From NCBI GenBank assembly GCA_937870915.1, contig CALMZQ010000177.1, forward strand, positions 1 through 44,127: DNA of 44,127 bases, read 5' to 3'. The notes beneath the pieces were generated by a model. That model was given only the letters and a program-made list of their open reading frames with translations. It was not told the DNA's origin and made no database searches. Source of the DNA: an uncultured Ignavibacteria bacterium (GTDB taxonomy: Bacteria > Bacteroidota > Ignavibacteria > Kapaibacteriales > Kapaibacteriaceae). Positions 34,320-44,113 of the stretch are shown one piece after another (within the stretch, counting starts at the first letter, position 1; every line of letters starts with the position of its first letter). Made by a program: the position numbers and the translations under genes.

Positions 34320-36208
34320 GAGAGGTCTTTGGGATCGGTGTCGAAACATCTGCGCAGATCTTCGCGCCGTTTGATCATCGCCGTGATCTGATACATGAAT
34401 CGTTTGCGTTCGTCGATGTCAATCGTGGTCTCAATGGTCTGCGTCATGATATCAATGCGCTGATGCAGACGATGGATCTCGATGTTTAAGAGTGCGTCAC
34501 GCACCGGACGTGCTATGTCATACGTAGGAACATCAACATTGAATCTCCCCCACGCATCACTTGGTGATGAAACGGCAAAAAGTATGTCTGCCAGCTCCCG
34601 CCGCTCATCAGTTGTAAGTTCTTCATCATTCAATACCTGCTGAACCCATTCTCCGTGTTCGACCTCGGCAATGAGTATTCTGCGGAAAATGCGTTGGCCC
34701 CCTTCACTCCAAAAAGTTTTCTCTGTTACATGAAAACCATTGAGGAGAAAACTGAGTCCATCTTCCAATGTCATAGCAACACGAATCAGCTCACGTTCAG
34801 GTGGCAACAATACGGCAATTGGACGGCTGGCAACCTTGGTCTCTGGTCCCACAGGTTGCATGATGGACTGTTGTCGGGTGTCCGGCCGTTGATCAAATCG
34901 TTGCGCAGGCTTGCGGTTTGTGATCTGCGAAAGTTCAGAGCCAAGCAGTCGTTCATCAAGTCGAAATCGTTCAGCGAGATCTCTCACAAGGAACTGATGG
35001 CGAAGTGTATCCGGAACAGAGCCGATCCACTCCAACATCGTTCGTACAGCCTTGGCCTGTTGCACGGGATCATCGAGTAATCCCATGCGTTGGAACCGAT
35101 CCGTTTGGTAGACTAGCCAGGAAGGGGCTCCATCGATCAACGATCGCAGTGTTTCAGGACCTCTCTCGCGTACAAGAGAGTCTGGGTCTGTTCCTGGCGG
35201 AAGAAGCACACATTTCACATCAAAACCACCGGCAAGGCCGAGTTCAATTCCGCGTGTGATGGCCTTTTGTCCGGCCTCATCACTGTCGAAGATGAGAACG
35301 ATCGTGTCTGCGTATCGTTTGATCAGCCGAAGTTGGTCCTGTGTTAGTGCAGTACCGGAACTTGCAACCGTAGCGGTGAATCCAGCTTGATGCAGGGAGA
35401 TCACATCGGCCTGACCTTCCACGAGTATGGCCGTGCGATGTTCGGTAATTGATCGCTTTGCTCGGTCCAGACCGTAGAGAACTCTACTCTTATCGAAGAC
35501 GATGCTTTGTGGGGAGTTGACGTATTTCGGCTGACCTGGTTCGTCCGTTAACGTGCGCGCGCTGAAGCCAACTACACGTCCGGCATCATCACTGATGGCG
35601 AACATCGCTCTTCCGCGGAATCTGTCATAGGTCTTGCCATCTTCTCGTGTGATCACCAAGCCGGCGTCCACAAGATGTTCGATAGCAAAGCCCCTTTCAA
35701 GCAGATGCTTCATTCCGGCATCCCACGATGCCGGTGCAGCTCCGAGCTTGAAGGCTTCTGATATCTCGTCGCCAAAGCCCCGCTTTGCAAAAAAAGCACG
35801 AGCAGGTGCCCCATCGGACGTACGCACAATGGAACGGTAATAGTCAGCGGCTTCTCGTAATGCTCGTAGTGCGGCATCCTTACGTGCGAGTTCGCCCGTG
35901 GGATCATCGCGTTGTTCTTCAGGTATCTCAATGCCACTTCTGCGAGCAAGGTGTTTAACCGCGTCTACAAAGCCCATATGCAGGTGCTCTTCGACAAACG
36001 TGATCACATTGCCGGCCTTACCACAGCCAAAACACTTGTAGATGCCACGTTCCGGGTTGACATTGAACGATGGGGTCTTTTCGTTGTGAAAGGGGCACAG
36101 TCCAAGGAAGTTCTTGTTCGTGCGCTTGAGCTTTACATGCTCTCCGATCACGTCCACAATGTCTACCTGTGATCGTACCTGATCGATGATATGTTCAGGG
36201 ATGCGCAT
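34292..36208 (-). CDS. dnaG: DNA primase
   Basis: 638 residues. CHC2 zinc finger with C38, H41, C59 and C62 (GLCPFHNEKTPSF, KCFGCGKAGN). Toprim domain with E264 (ILVEGQADVI) and the DSDEAG metal motif, and a C-terminal helical helicase-binding region. Synthesises RNA primers for replication. In the folB-folK-dnaG-ybbR minus-strand operon, starting 7 bp after folK. Confidence 0.97.
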   Translation of the reverse strand: MRIPEHIIDQVRSQVDIVDVIGEHVKLKRTNKNFLGLCPFHNEKTPSFNVNPERGIYKCFGCGKAGNVITFVEEHLHMGFVDAVKHLARRSGIEIPEEQRDDPTGELARKDAALRALREAADYYRSIVRTSDGAPARAFFAKRGFGDEISEAFKLGAAPASWDAGMKHLLERGFAIEHLVDAGLVITREDGKTYDRFRGRAMFAISDDAGRVVGFSARTLTDEPGQPKYVNSPQSIVFDKSRVLYGLDRAKRSITEHRTAILVEGQADVISLHQAGFTATVASSGTALTQDQLRLIKRYADTIVLIFDSDEAGQKAITRGIELGLAGGFDVKCVLLPPGTDPDSLVRERGPETLRSLIDGAPSWLVYQTDRFQRMGLLDDPVQQAKAVRTMLEWIGSVPDTLRHQFLVRDLAERFRLDERLLGSELSQITNRKPAQRFDQRPDTRQQSIMQPVGPETKVASRPIAVLLPPERELIRVAMTLEDGLSFLLNGFHVTEKTFWSEGGQRIFRRILIAEVEHGEWVQQVLNDEELTTDERRELADILFAVSSPSDAWGRFNVDVPTYDIARPVRDALLNIEIHRLHQRIDIMTQTIETTIDIDERKRFMYQITAMIKRREDLRRCFDTDPKDLSWQHDVSVL

Positions 36209-36214
36209 GGGTGT

Positions 36215-36694
36215 TCATTCGCTCACAACAACAGCAGAATCGTCTGGACATTGTGCAAGGAGTTCGGTAATGGTCTTTCCGGAGCGTGGAGATATCATAT
36301 CCGGTGCGATCTCGTGACAGGGGGCTAATACGAACCGGCGTTCCTCCATGCGTGCATGAGGAATGTGAAGTTCTCCTTCGTCAATGATCTCCATACCAAC
36401 GAGGATCACATCGATATCGATTTCGCGCTCACGCCAACGTTCGCGTTGTCTGCGGCCCAAGGCAACCTCGATCTCCTTGCAACGGTCGTGAATCTCCTGA
36501 GCAGTGTGTTCACACGCGCCAACAATGGCCGCATTGATAAACGGAGGTTGGTCCGTAAACCCTACGGGATCGGTGAGCCACAGATGAGAACGACGTGTGT
36601 CCGTTAAGATCGATCGCTCGATCTCCAACATCGCTCTTCGAACCATGGCACGCGAATCGCCAATGTTAGAGCCAAGTGAGAGAAGCACCTGCAT
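36215..36694 (-). CDS. folK: 2-amino-4-hydroxy-6-hydroxymethyldihydropteridine pyrophosphokinase
   Basis: 159 residues. HPPK motifs LSLGSNIGDSRAMVRRAM near the start, the loop WLTDPVGFTDQPPFINAAIV, and REREIDIDVILVG with the metal-binding D-x-D. Adds pyrophosphate to hydroxymethyldihydropterin, the step before FolP. It follows folB by 8 bp. Confidence 0.96.
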   Translation of the reverse strand: MQVLLSLGSNIGDSRAMVRRAMLEIERSILTDTRRSHLWLTDPVGFTDQPPFINAAIVGACEHTAQEIHDRCKEIEVALGRRQRERWREREIDIDVILVGMEIIDEGELHIPHARMEERRFVLAPCHEIAPDMISPRSGKTITELLAQCPDDSAVVVSE

Positions 36695-36702
36695 CGTTTT
36701 GA

Positions 36703-37086
36703 TCAGGCTTCGCGACCGACAGTGATCTCTGCTTCTACGTGGTCGAGAACCTGCTGGATAGGAACGTTGAGTTTACGAACACGCACTGTTGTTTGACGAA
36801 CAGCTGCAAAACGATCGATGATGGCAGATGCCATGTCAAAGGACAACGTTTCGATGAGTTCGCATGATTCACCATTCATGTGTTCATTCACGAGGAAGAG
36901 CACCTCTTCGTAGTTCACCGTATCACTCAGATCGTCACTCACAACTGCCTTCATTGTGTCGTACCAAACATCAACGTCCACTTGGTAGCGACCGCCGAGA
37001 TCGCGTTCTTCTTCGCGGACGCCATGAAAGGCAAAAAACTCTGCGTTTACGATGGAGAGTCGGGTAAGTGTGGTCTGGCGCTTCAT
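36703..37086 (-). CDS. folB: Dihydroneopterin aldolase
   Basis: 127 residues of the small T-fold. FFAFHGVREEERDLGGRYQV holds the substrate-binding glutamate, followed by LSDTVNYEEVLFLV and LIETLSFDMASAI. Makes hydroxymethyldihydropterin from dihydroneopterin. First gene of the folate/primase operon, divergent from ferritin with ~90 bp between them. Confidence 0.94.
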   Translation of the reverse strand: MKRQTTLTRLSIVNAEFFAFHGVREEERDLGGRYQVDVDVWYDTMKAVVSDDLSDTVNYEEVLFLVNEHMNGESCELIETLSFDMASAIIDRFAAVRQTTVRVRKLNVPIQQVLDHVEAEITVGREA

Positions 37087-37175
37087 AGTTCTTCCGTTTG
37101 TGTGGTAGTTGGGACCCCGAAACTAGCCCCGAATTGGGTAATTTCGTGACATACCCTCTTGCTCAAGGAACCGCC

Positions 37176-37691
37176 ATGCCAATGAAACCAAAACTCGTCG
37201 ATGCATTTAACATCCAGATCCAGGCTGAATTTCAAAGCGCCTACACATATCTCGGGATGGCAGCATGGTTTGCCGAGCAGAATCTGCCGGGCTTTGCCCA
37301 GTGGATGCGCGTGCAATGGCAAGAGGAGACGATGCATGCAATGAAGCTCTATGACTTCCTCCATAACCGTGGGGAGTCTGTTAGTCTTCGCCCCCTTGCT
37401 GCACCGGTCAAGAAGTATACCTCGGCAGTACAGGTGTTTGAACAAGTTCGCAAGCATGAACTGGCGATCACAGCCAGCATCAACGCCCTCTATGAGCTTG
37501 CCCTCAAGGAGAAGGACCTCCCGGCACAGATCGTTTTACAATGGTTCATCAATGAACAAGTAGAAGAAGAGGCACTTGTGGTGGAGATTATTGAGCGCCT
37601 CAAGCTTGTTGGATCAGATGGCCCGTCGGTTTACCTCCTCGATCGTCAAATGGCAACACGCCCAGCTCCGGTCTCCGGCGCTCAAGCATAA
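37176..37691 (+). CDS. ftnA: Ferritin
   Basis: 171 residues from ATG 37176 with CAAGGAA before it; the open frame reaches further upstream without family similarity. A four-helix bundle with ferroxidase residues E18 (QAEFQSAYTYLGM), E51 and H54 (WQEETMHAMKLYDF), and the C-terminal pair NEQVEEEALVVEI. Stores iron as a 24-mer in the cytoplasm. Leads into the heptose genes 15 bp downstream. Confidence 0.95.
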   Translation: MPMKPKLVDAFNIQIQAEFQSAYTYLGMAAWFAEQNLPGFAQWMRVQWQEETMHAMKLYDFLHNRGESVSLRPLAAPVKKYTSAVQVFEQVRKHELAITASINALYELALKEKDLPAQIVLQWFINEQVEEEALVVEIIERLKLVGSDGPSVYLLDRQMATRPAPVSGAQA

Positions 37692-37706
37692 GTACGAGCC
37701 CCTGCG

Positions 37707-38714
37707 ATGCATCACCTATCACGTGAGCGTACACAGGAACTGCTTGCAGCACTCAGCGGGATGGAGATCGCTGTGGTGGGAGACATCATGCTCGACAGAT
37801 ATTTCTGGGGCAGTGTCCATCGTGTTTCGCCCGAAGCTCCCGTTCCCGTTGTCGATATCGATAACGAAAGTTTCCATCTAGGGGGCGCAGCAAACGTTGC
37901 GACGAACCTTCTTGGGCTTGGTGCCAAGCCCCTTCTCTGCGGAGTTGTGGGTGATGATTCATCGGGCAAAATGCTGCGCGAGATCAGTCTAGCAGCCGGA
38001 CTGGACATCGATGGCATTACAACCGAAGAAGGCAGGCCAACTACGGTAAAGACACGAGTGATCGGAAATAACCAACAGATCGTTCGGCTCGACCGAGAAA
38101 CGCGAGCACATGTTTCCTCTACGGTGATCGATGCAGTTGCGGATTTTCTTCGCAAGCGGACGGCACTCCGGGGGATCGTACTTGAAGACTACGACAAGGG
38201 ATTCCTCTCACCGCAGCTCATTGATGCAGTGATGGCAGTGGCATCCGAACGGTCGATCCCCGTGTTCGTTGACCCTAAACGCCGGCACTTCTTTGACTTC
38301 ACATCTTGTACCCTGTTTAAGCCCAATCGGAAGGAAGCAGCTGACGCGCTTGACATACCGATCAAGACGGATGAGGATGTTCGCCGTGCCGGAGCGATGC
38401 TCATGGAAAGACTCAACTGCCAGAACGTGCTCATCACCCTTGGATCCGAGGGCATGATGTTGTTTGAACGTAGTGGTGATGTAAGCAGTGTACCCACGCG
38501 AGCCAAGAACGTAGCGGATGTTTCCGGTGCAGGAGATACTGTTATTGCAACACTAGGTGCGATGGTTGCAGCAGGTGCCTCCATGCGCGAGGCTGCTGCA
38601 CTGGCAAATGTTGCAGCAGGCTGTGTAGTGGCCGAACCGGGCATTGTGGCGATAACTGCTAACACCCTTCTGCGTGCAGTACACGAAGATGAGACATCAA
38701 CGCAATCCTCATGA
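37707..38714 (+). CDS. hldA: D-glycero-beta-D-manno-heptose-7-phosphate kinase
   Basis: 335 residues of the PfkB fold. RfaE-type motifs: [40 protein letters not shown] and the ATP/catalytic [20 protein letters not shown]. Equivalent to the N-terminal half of enteric HldE, here encoded separately. Makes heptose-1,7-bisphosphate for LPS core. Overlaps hldC by 4 nt. Confidence 0.94.
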   Translation: MHHLSRERTQELLAALSGMEIAVVGDIMLDRYFWGSVHRVSPEAPVPVVDIDNESFHLGGAANVATNLLGLGAKPLLCGVVGDDSSGKMLREISLAAGLDIDGITTEEGRPTTVKTRVIGNNQQIVRLDRETRAHVSSTVIDAVADFLRKRTALRGIVLEDYDKGFLSPQLIDAVMAVASERSIPVFVDPKRRHFFDFTSCTLFKPNRKEAADALDIPIKTDEDVRRAGAMLMERLNCQNVLITLGSEGMMLFERSGDVSSVPTRAKNVADVSGAGDTVIATLGAMVAAGASMREAAALANVAAGCVVAEPGIVAITANTLLRAVHEDETSTQSS

Positions 38715-39178
38715 TCATCACATCCGAAACCGAGCTTGTTGCATTACGTGATGGACTGCGCGCAGATGGAAAGCGCATCGTGTTTACAAACGGCGTGTTT
38801 GACATCCTCCATGCCGGACACGTTACCTATCTCGAACAGGCTCAAGCATTGGGAGACGTGCTAGTCTTAGGCTTAAATGCCGACGAGTCCGTGAGAAGAT
38901 TGAAAGGTCCGGAGCGTCCCGTCAATTCAGAGCTCGACCGAGCCACCGTCATTGCCGGACTGCGTTCTGTAGATCACGTAGTGATCTTTGGTGATGATAC
39001 GCCCCTTACCATCATCGAAACGTTATTGCCCGATGTTCTTGTGAAAGGGGGCGACTATACTCGCGATACGATCGTTGGCGCTGATGTGGTTGAACAGCAC
39101 GGTGGGAAGGTTGTAACCATACCGCTGTTAGAAGGTAGGTCTACAACTTCGATCATCACTCGCGTGAGAACGGTTTGA
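38711..39178 (+). CDS. hldC: D-glycero-beta-D-manno-heptose 1-phosphate adenylyltransferase
   Basis: 155 residues of the nucleotidyltransferase fold. [20 protein letters not shown] carries the HxGH motif; [15 protein letters not shown] and [13 protein letters not shown] follow. Makes ADP-heptose, matching the C-terminal half of HldE. Coupled to hldA by ATGA. Its 3' end overlaps the convergent outer-membrane gene by 23 nt. Confidence 0.95.
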   Translation: MIITSETELVALRDGLRADGKRIVFTNGVFDILHAGHVTYLEQAQALGDVLVLGLNADESVRRLKGPERPVNSELDRATVIAGLRSVDHVVIFGDDTPLTIIETLLPDVLVKGGDYTRDTIVGADVVEQHGGKVVTIPLLEGRSTTSIITRVRTV

Positions 39179-40376
39179 ACCACGTTTCACCGATACTCAC
39201 GGTAAACGTAAGACGCATAAAGATCTCTGACAACGCGCCATTCGATGGGCCACGAAATCCGCCCATCACGGCAGCGTCCACCGTTGCACTTGCTCCGAGA
39301 GGGAAGTCGAAGCCACCGGAGGCAAAAAGTTCGTCTATGTTTTCGCCCTTAAACGTGTAATACTGGCGTTGGAATCCGGCACCTGCACGGAAGCCCCATT
39401 TCTCCGAGAACGTTGGAGCATATTGTGCGGCCGGCCTGTCAAAGCCAAGAGTTGCGCGCAAGGAACGTGTATACGTTGCGTCTGATCGGGGATTGACATC
39501 TACGTTTGAATGGTCGCCCCATTCAATATCCACCCCGTACCGCGATCGGCCTGACGTTATCGACGCACCGATGCCGAAGCTATACGGCAGCTCTGTTGTT
39601 GCCTGCACTGCACGTGTTGAATCAAAGTACGGACTACCACTCAAGGATCCGGATGCGCGATAGACAACGTTCATCGAGCCCTGTGGCCCACCCGAAACAA
39701 ATGCCCCGAGAGATAATGCAGATGTTGCTTTGTAATACACACCGCCGCGAAGGAGAAGTCCACGCACATCATACGACGTTGTTGAGGTAACGAGTTCTCT
39801 GTACCCATCGATAAAAATGTTATCAGAGAGCGTGATCACGCCAAAGAGTGCTTGGATAGAAACACCACCGTAGAAATCTCCAATCCTACCCGACGCACCA
39901 AGCTGAATGCTAGAGGTACCACCGGTTCCTTGTTGTTGACTCCGTCCTGTTAATAATGTGCCGTCAATGTCAGTTTTGAGTTCACGTTGCACTACATAGT
40001 TGACTGACGAATACGGGACAACGCCAAAAGACACTCCAAATCCATGTGCAGTATCTATAGCGAAGAGCACCATCAGGCCATCAATCTCGCCATTGTTTTG
40101 AGCGATCGAATTTCCGTTGTCAGTTACGAGGTGCTGATTGAATCTGTAGCCTGCTTGCAATCGTGTATACGGAGAGAATCCCAACAGTGCAGGGTTCACG
40201 AGATTGATGCCGTGATCACTTGGCATTGCTATGGACGTGCCGGACATGCCGTCGTACAGTGCACCAACAGACCTGCGAAGATCGCCAAGGCCAATTGACG
40301 AGTAGTTGGAGCCCCCTTGACCAAATGCGGCAAGTGGGATTGTGAGTATAGCAAGGATGAGGAGGGGGCGCATCAT
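39156..40376 (-). CDS. Putative outer-membrane beta-barrel protein (PorV/FadL-like)
   Basis: 406 residues. Signal peptide [20 protein letters not shown]. It then has [20 protein letters not shown] and [20 protein letters not shown], the 'NPA' motif seen near the N-terminus of FadL/PorV-like barrels. Amphipathic strands continue to the C-terminus ([20 protein letters not shown]). Function not assigned. Overlaps the lipoprotein gene by 4 nt. Confidence 0.75.
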   Translation of the reverse strand: MMRPLLILAILTIPLAAFGQGGSNYSSIGLGDLRRSVGALYDGMSGTSIAMPSDHGINLVNPALLGFSPYTRLQAGYRFNQHLVTDNGNSIAQNNGEIDGLMVLFAIDTAHGFGVSFGVVPYSSVNYVVQRELKTDIDGTLLTGRSQQQGTGGTSSIQLGASGRIGDFYGGVSIQALFGVITLSDNIFIDGYRELVTSTTSYDVRGLLLRGGVYYKATSALSLGAFVSGGPQGSMNVVYRASGSLSGSPYFDSTRAVQATTELPYSFGIGASITSGRSRYGVDIEWGDHSNVDVNPRSDATYTRSLRATLGFDRPAAQYAPTFSEKWGFRAGAGFQRQYYTFKGENIDELFASGGFDFPLGASATVDAAVMGGFRGPSNGALSEIFMRLTFTVSIGETWFKPFSRE

Positions 40377-41584
40377 TTATCGAACACGCCCGGAATGGTA
40401 TAGGCAACTGTTACGCGCGGACGAAGGTATTCTTCTGCATCGAGACCGTAGATGTGTAGGCGATTCATTCGCCACGTTTCATACACGCCAGACGGTTTGA
40501 TGATGAGCTCGGCTGTACCACCGTACTTCCGAATCAATTGCAACATTGGTCCGATGTTGGAGAAAACATACACGCCGGAGGAATCCCCGCGCGACGAGAG
40601 CTCTATGATTGAACCGAGAGGTGGGGCGTACCGAACGGCAAGAAGCTCATCACGTCCAAACAAACCATAGGTGGACGGTGCATTGTTAACCGTGATACGT
40701 AGAGTACCACCTACGATAACGGAGTTGTTCGGTATCGAGTCGAGATTGATCTGGATAGACGTACGGTGAATGCGAGCCCCTTGCACAAGGAACTCTCCCG
40801 ACTGAGCTTCCGGAGTATTGACAAAATTGGCCACGGCACTCTCTACATATGCAGTATCGAGAGCGGCGGTTGAATCCCGCTTCTTGGAGATCACGCGAAG
40901 TCTCATTACTTGTAACACGCCGTTCAGATTGCGGAATTGACGGATGACAGAGGTGTTGGAGGGTAGCAGCACTACGCCGTACACTTCTTTCACAAGAGCT
41001 GAATCTCGTCCGGCAACCATCCATCTCTTTACAGCATCCACATCAAACGGAACGCGAATCATGGAGTCTGCCGCAACAGTCACCTGATCAGAAAACGTGC
41101 AGACCGGTGCATCGGCAGTTGAATAGAAGTCTGTGCTACCATCGGCAGCCCAGATAGAGTCCCAGGTTACGTTGGCAGACCATGAACGTTTAAGTTCATA
41201 GGCAGAGAACGAGACCGAGCGGTCCGATGTATCGCCGTAGCGATAATCTTGCGGAAACATCTGAAGGTCCGCGCTCACCACGTCATATGAAGAATCAGGT
41301 CCGAGGTCAGGATAGTTGATGAACTCCACAAAGACCCGAGCCTGATCATTCTGTGTATTCCCGAGGAGGAAGTACGTTGAGTTCACCAACGGTTCGCGAA
41401 CAGAAGACGTAGTATCATTGAAGAGCAGAGGCGCATCCAATGACGAGAGTGCGAAAATTGTATCGGTTCCGGGTACAACCTCAGAGCCCACACTTGTGGG
41501 TATGTCGTTGCACGACGAGAGGATCAAGCCGAGGGCAATGATCGCAGCATAGAATGCGTGGTGGCCACGCCACAGGTCGAACAC
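40373..41584 (-). CDS. Lipoprotein with DNRLRE-like domain
   Basis: 403 residues. Lipobox LILSSC at ~20-25. The body has VVSADLQMFPQDYRYGDTSD, AYELKRSWSANVTWDSIWAA and RVPFDVDAVKRWMVAGRDSA, the arrangement seen in DNRLRE-type beta-sandwich domains ('W..vTW', then 'fDVt..v..W'). Function unknown. Starts 2 bp after the glycogen-synthase-like gene, and the barrel follows with a 4-nt overlap, so the three form one operon. Confidence 0.7.
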   Translation of the reverse strand: MFDLWRGHHAFYAAIIALGLILSSCNDIPTSVGSEVVPGTDTIFALSSLDAPLLFNDTTSSVREPLVNSTYFLLGNTQNDQARVFVEFINYPDLGPDSSYDVVSADLQMFPQDYRYGDTSDRSVSFSAYELKRSWSANVTWDSIWAADGSTDFYSTADAPVCTFSDQVTVAADSMIRVPFDVDAVKRWMVAGRDSALVKEVYGVVLLPSNTSVIRQFRNLNGVLQVMRLRVISKKRDSTAALDTAYVESAVANFVNTPEAQSGEFLVQGARIHRTSIQINLDSIPNNSVIVGGTLRITVNNAPSTYGLFGRDELLAVRYAPPLGSIIELSSRGDSSGVYVFSNIGPMLQLIRKYGGTAELIIKPSGVYETWRMNRLHIYGLDAEEYLRPRVTVAYTIPGVFDK

Positions 41585-41586
41585 GG

Positions 41587-43062
41587 CTATTTGGTATCCT
41601 TGACCAGAGATCTGTAAAACTCGTCGTAGCCCTGCGCTGAAGCAGCCCAGCCAACGGGTGTGGACATGGCTTTGCCGACGATCTCACTCCAGGCTTCGTG
41701 TGAAGCGTGTGCTTTTAGAGCACGTTTGAATGTTTTTACGATCTCTGCGGCATCAGTCTTCTTCATGATGAAGGCATTGCCAGCCCCCTTTGCCTCATCA
41801 ACATCTACAAGGCCTTCGGCAATACCGCCCACGGCACGAACAATCGGGATGGTGCCATATGCAAGAGCGATTCGTTGGAATTGCCCACTCACTTCGTGGC
41901 GTGACGGTTTTACAAGAACCGTTGCACCCGCCATGAGGTGGTGCAGGTATTCTTCGTCGTATCCAACACGAACGTGAACATCGTGTGGGTGTTTCTTCAT
42001 CAGAGCATCGGCTGATTTGCGAAGCGGAGTTGGCATATCGGTAGCGATGATCACCTGAACACCTGCTGCTACCAAGTCTGGTATTGCCGCGATAAATGCG
42101 TCGGCACCCCGTTCTTCTGTGAGGGGGCCAAGAAACGCCGCAATCATCGCCGTGTCTCTGATTGAGAGGCCCGTTTCCTTTTGAAGTGCTTCGCGCGCCG
42201 AATCTTTGTTTGCAGGTTCTTTAGCATCGTATTTGGCGCGATTATTTGCATCCGTCTTTGGGTTCCAATGCAAGAGGTCGATGCCATGGCCGATACCAGC
42301 CAGAGGTTTTTTATTCAACAGTGGAAGCCAATTCTCCTTGAACTCTTTATTCGCATTGAGTTCTGTTGCATAGGTAGGAGAAAGTGTAGACACACGATCT
42401 GCGTAGGCTAGGCCTGCGCGGAGGAAGTTCATTTTGTTCTTGTATTTAGCCTTCTCCATGGCGTCTTCTGTGAGACCCGTTTTTTGGAGAGACTTCAGAG
42501 GGAACACCCCTTGCTCTTCGAAGTCAGAGATCGTCATAACGATCTTCGTCTTTTTGAATTCCTGCGGATAGCGGGTACGTATATAGGCAGGGATGAGAGC
42601 CGTTTGCCAACCAACACAATGAATGATGTCAGGGAACCAGCCAAGCAAAAGGCAAGTCTCCAGAACCGTGCGGTTGTAGAAGATGTAGCGTTCGTCGTTA
42701 TTCGGAAACGTAACACCGGTGTTGATATCAGCTTCGATACCCTTATTGACATCCAGGTAGTTCGAGTTCGTCGTGATATACGATTGAACCTTCACCCGTG
42801 GGTTATTGATCGAGCTCGACTTTACCGTAGCCGGATGAGCTTCTGAGCCAATCGGGATAGGGATGTCTCGAAGGCGATTGATCTCGTGGATGCGATTCTT
42901 GCGTTCCGAGATATAGCCGTACTTCGGCATCATGGCACGAATGTCGTGTCCGATCTCTCGCACGCCAAGGCAGTGTGCATAACACAGGTCGGCAAATTCG
43001 GACGTCTTAATGAACGGGTAAATCTCGCTCGTGACGAACAGAATACTCAGCGGTTTTGCCAT
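41587..43062 (-). CDS. GT5 glycogen/starch synthase relative, Bacteroidota type
   Basis: 491 residues from the ATG at 43062; an earlier in-frame start at 43107 is less likely. GT-B fold with starch-synthase catalytic start ILFVTSEIYPFIKTSEFADL, GYISERKNRIHEINRL and HCVGWQTALIPAYIRTRYPQ, and GT1-type C-terminus (GPLTEERGADAFI, VKPSRHEVSGQFQRIALAYG). The usual ADP-glucose motif KTGGL is KTSEF here. Known: a Bacteroidota subfamily has a comparable replacement near the N-terminus. Whether it makes glycogen is not shown. First gene of the operon with a lipoprotein and a barrel protein. Confidence 0.85.
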   Translation of the reverse strand: MAKPLSILFVTSEIYPFIKTSEFADLCYAHCLGVREIGHDIRAMMPKYGYISERKNRIHEINRLRDIPIPIGSEAHPATVKSSSINNPRVKVQSYITTNSNYLDVNKGIEADINTGVTFPNNDERYIFYNRTVLETCLLLGWFPDIIHCVGWQTALIPAYIRTRYPQEFKKTKIVMTISDFEEQGVFPLKSLQKTGLTEDAMEKAKYKNKMNFLRAGLAYADRVSTLSPTYATELNANKEFKENWLPLLNKKPLAGIGHGIDLLHWNPKTDANNRAKYDAKEPANKDSAREALQKETGLSIRDTAMIAAFLGPLTEERGADAFIAAIPDLVAAGVQVIIATDMPTPLRKSADALMKKHPHDVHVRVGYDEEYLHHLMAGATVLVKPSRHEVSGQFQRIALAYGTIPIVRAVGGIAEGLVDVDEAKGAGNAFIMKKTDAAEIVKTFKRALKAHASHEAWSEIVGKAMSTPVGWAASAQGYDEFYRSLVKDTK

Positions 43063-43201
43063 ACGGAAGGGTGCAGTCAATGGTCCATAGGATTCGTCGA
43101 ATAGCAAAAATACGGCTTTCGACCGCTCGTTCGGTGTAGAGCGGATGTATTTTGGTTGCCCGGATAGGACAAGCCCCCTTAAAAAACAGCAAAGGAGCGT
43201 T

Positions 43202-43927
43202 ATGCAGTATCGACTTTGGGCAGCAATAGCAGTGGCAGCGGGTGTTGTTGGAGCGGCCGCCTTATTGGGATCTGCGTGGACGGGAAGTCATCCCCGAACA
43301 GAAAAGATTATCGTTACGGGGCTAGCCCAACAAGATTTTGTGAGTGACCTCATTGTATGGCGGGCATCATATGCGCGTATGGGATCTACTGTGGCAAGCG
43401 CTTATGGTCAGATCCGAGCTGATGCAGACAGAGTGCGGAGTTATCTCGTTTCAAAGGGCATTCCATCTGACGCCATCATTATCAGTGCTGTGGCAATCAA
43501 CCCTGTGTACCGTTCCGTACAGAATGGAGAGCGATATGAGCAAGTTTTTGACGGGTATAATCTCAGTCAGAACGTGCAAGTAGAAAGCAAGGACGTAGAC
43601 AAGGTAGAGATGCTGTCGCGGGAGATTAGTGAGCTTATAGACGCAGGAGTAGTATTGAATTCTCAGCCCCCCGAGTACTACTATACCAAGCTGGCAGAGC
43701 TCAAATTGGATCTCTTGGCAAAGGCATCTAAAGATGGGACCGATCGAGCAGAGAAGATCGCTGAGAACTCAGCCGGGCGGCTGGGGAAGCTGCTTCGGGC
43801 TGATATGGGGATTTTCCAGATCACAGCTCAGAACAGCAATGAGGACTACAGTTGGGGTGGGGCATTTAACACTACATCAAAGCGTAAGACCGCCTCTATC
43901 ACTGTGAAGATGGAATTCGATCTCTAA
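43202..43927 (+). CDS. SIMPL (DUF541) domain protein
   Basis: 241 residues from ATG 43202, with AGGAG 7 nt upstream; upstream in-frame codons are outside the family. N-terminal membrane anchor or signal (LWAAIAVAAGVVGAAALLGS), then the SIMPL domain: IIVTGLAQQDFVSDLIVWRA, VRSYLVSKGIPSDAIIISAV and LKLDLLAKASKDGTDRAEKI. Known: BP26-type proteins form periplasmic channels or chaperone-like rings; the exact role is unclear. Divergent from the glycogen synthase relative. Confidence 0.88.
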   Translation: MQYRLWAAIAVAAGVVGAAALLGSAWTGSHPRTEKIIVTGLAQQDFVSDLIVWRASYARMGSTVASAYGQIRADADRVRSYLVSKGIPSDAIIISAVAINPVYRSVQNGERYEQVFDGYNLSQNVQVESKDVDKVEMLSREISELIDAGVVLNSQPPEYYYTKLAELKLDLLAKASKDGTDRAEKIAENSAGRLGKLLRADMGIFQITAQNSNEDYSWGGAFNTTSKRKTASITVKMEFDL

Positions 43928-43998
43928 ATTTTTTTCAGGAATCCTCCACCTTTTTCGCATTCCCATTTGGTGGAGTGGTTCAATACCCTTATGTTTGT

Positions 43999-44113
43999 CT
44001 CCCCTTCGAGCGGCACGGTCGCAAACGAAGGGGAAAAAAGTCGAAAAGTCGGTGTTCTTTGACAACAGGAAGCAAGCAGTAACAAATAAATGGGTAGGAC
44101 ATATGTTCTACCC
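43999..44113 (+). promoter_or_regulatory. Probable rRNA operon leader (boxB-like hairpin, boxA, second hairpin)
   Basis: Seen: a stem CCCCTTCG (44001-44008) with CGAAGGGG (44026-44033), then TGTTCTTTGACA at 44053-44064, which resembles the boxA antitermination element in front of 16S rRNA genes, then AGGAAGCAAGCAG, and an 11-bp-arm palindrome at 44092-44113. Bacteroidota rRNA leaders often carry GTTCTTTGACA followed by GAAGCAAG. The 16S gene would begin just past the window's right edge. 43928-43998 shows only a run of T and a weak CTCCACC/GGTGGAG hairpin. Confidence 0.5.

Noticed and set aside
41587-43062. Glycogen synthase gene as a pseudogene because of the altered KTGGL motif
   Set aside because: The frame is full length and a Bacteroidota subfamily is known to differ at this motif, so the change is lineage-typical and not decay.
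44001-44040. Rho-independent terminator after the SIMPL gene
   Set aside because: The stem is followed by A residues, not by a T tract, on the plus strand, and there is no T tract on the proper side for the minus strand.
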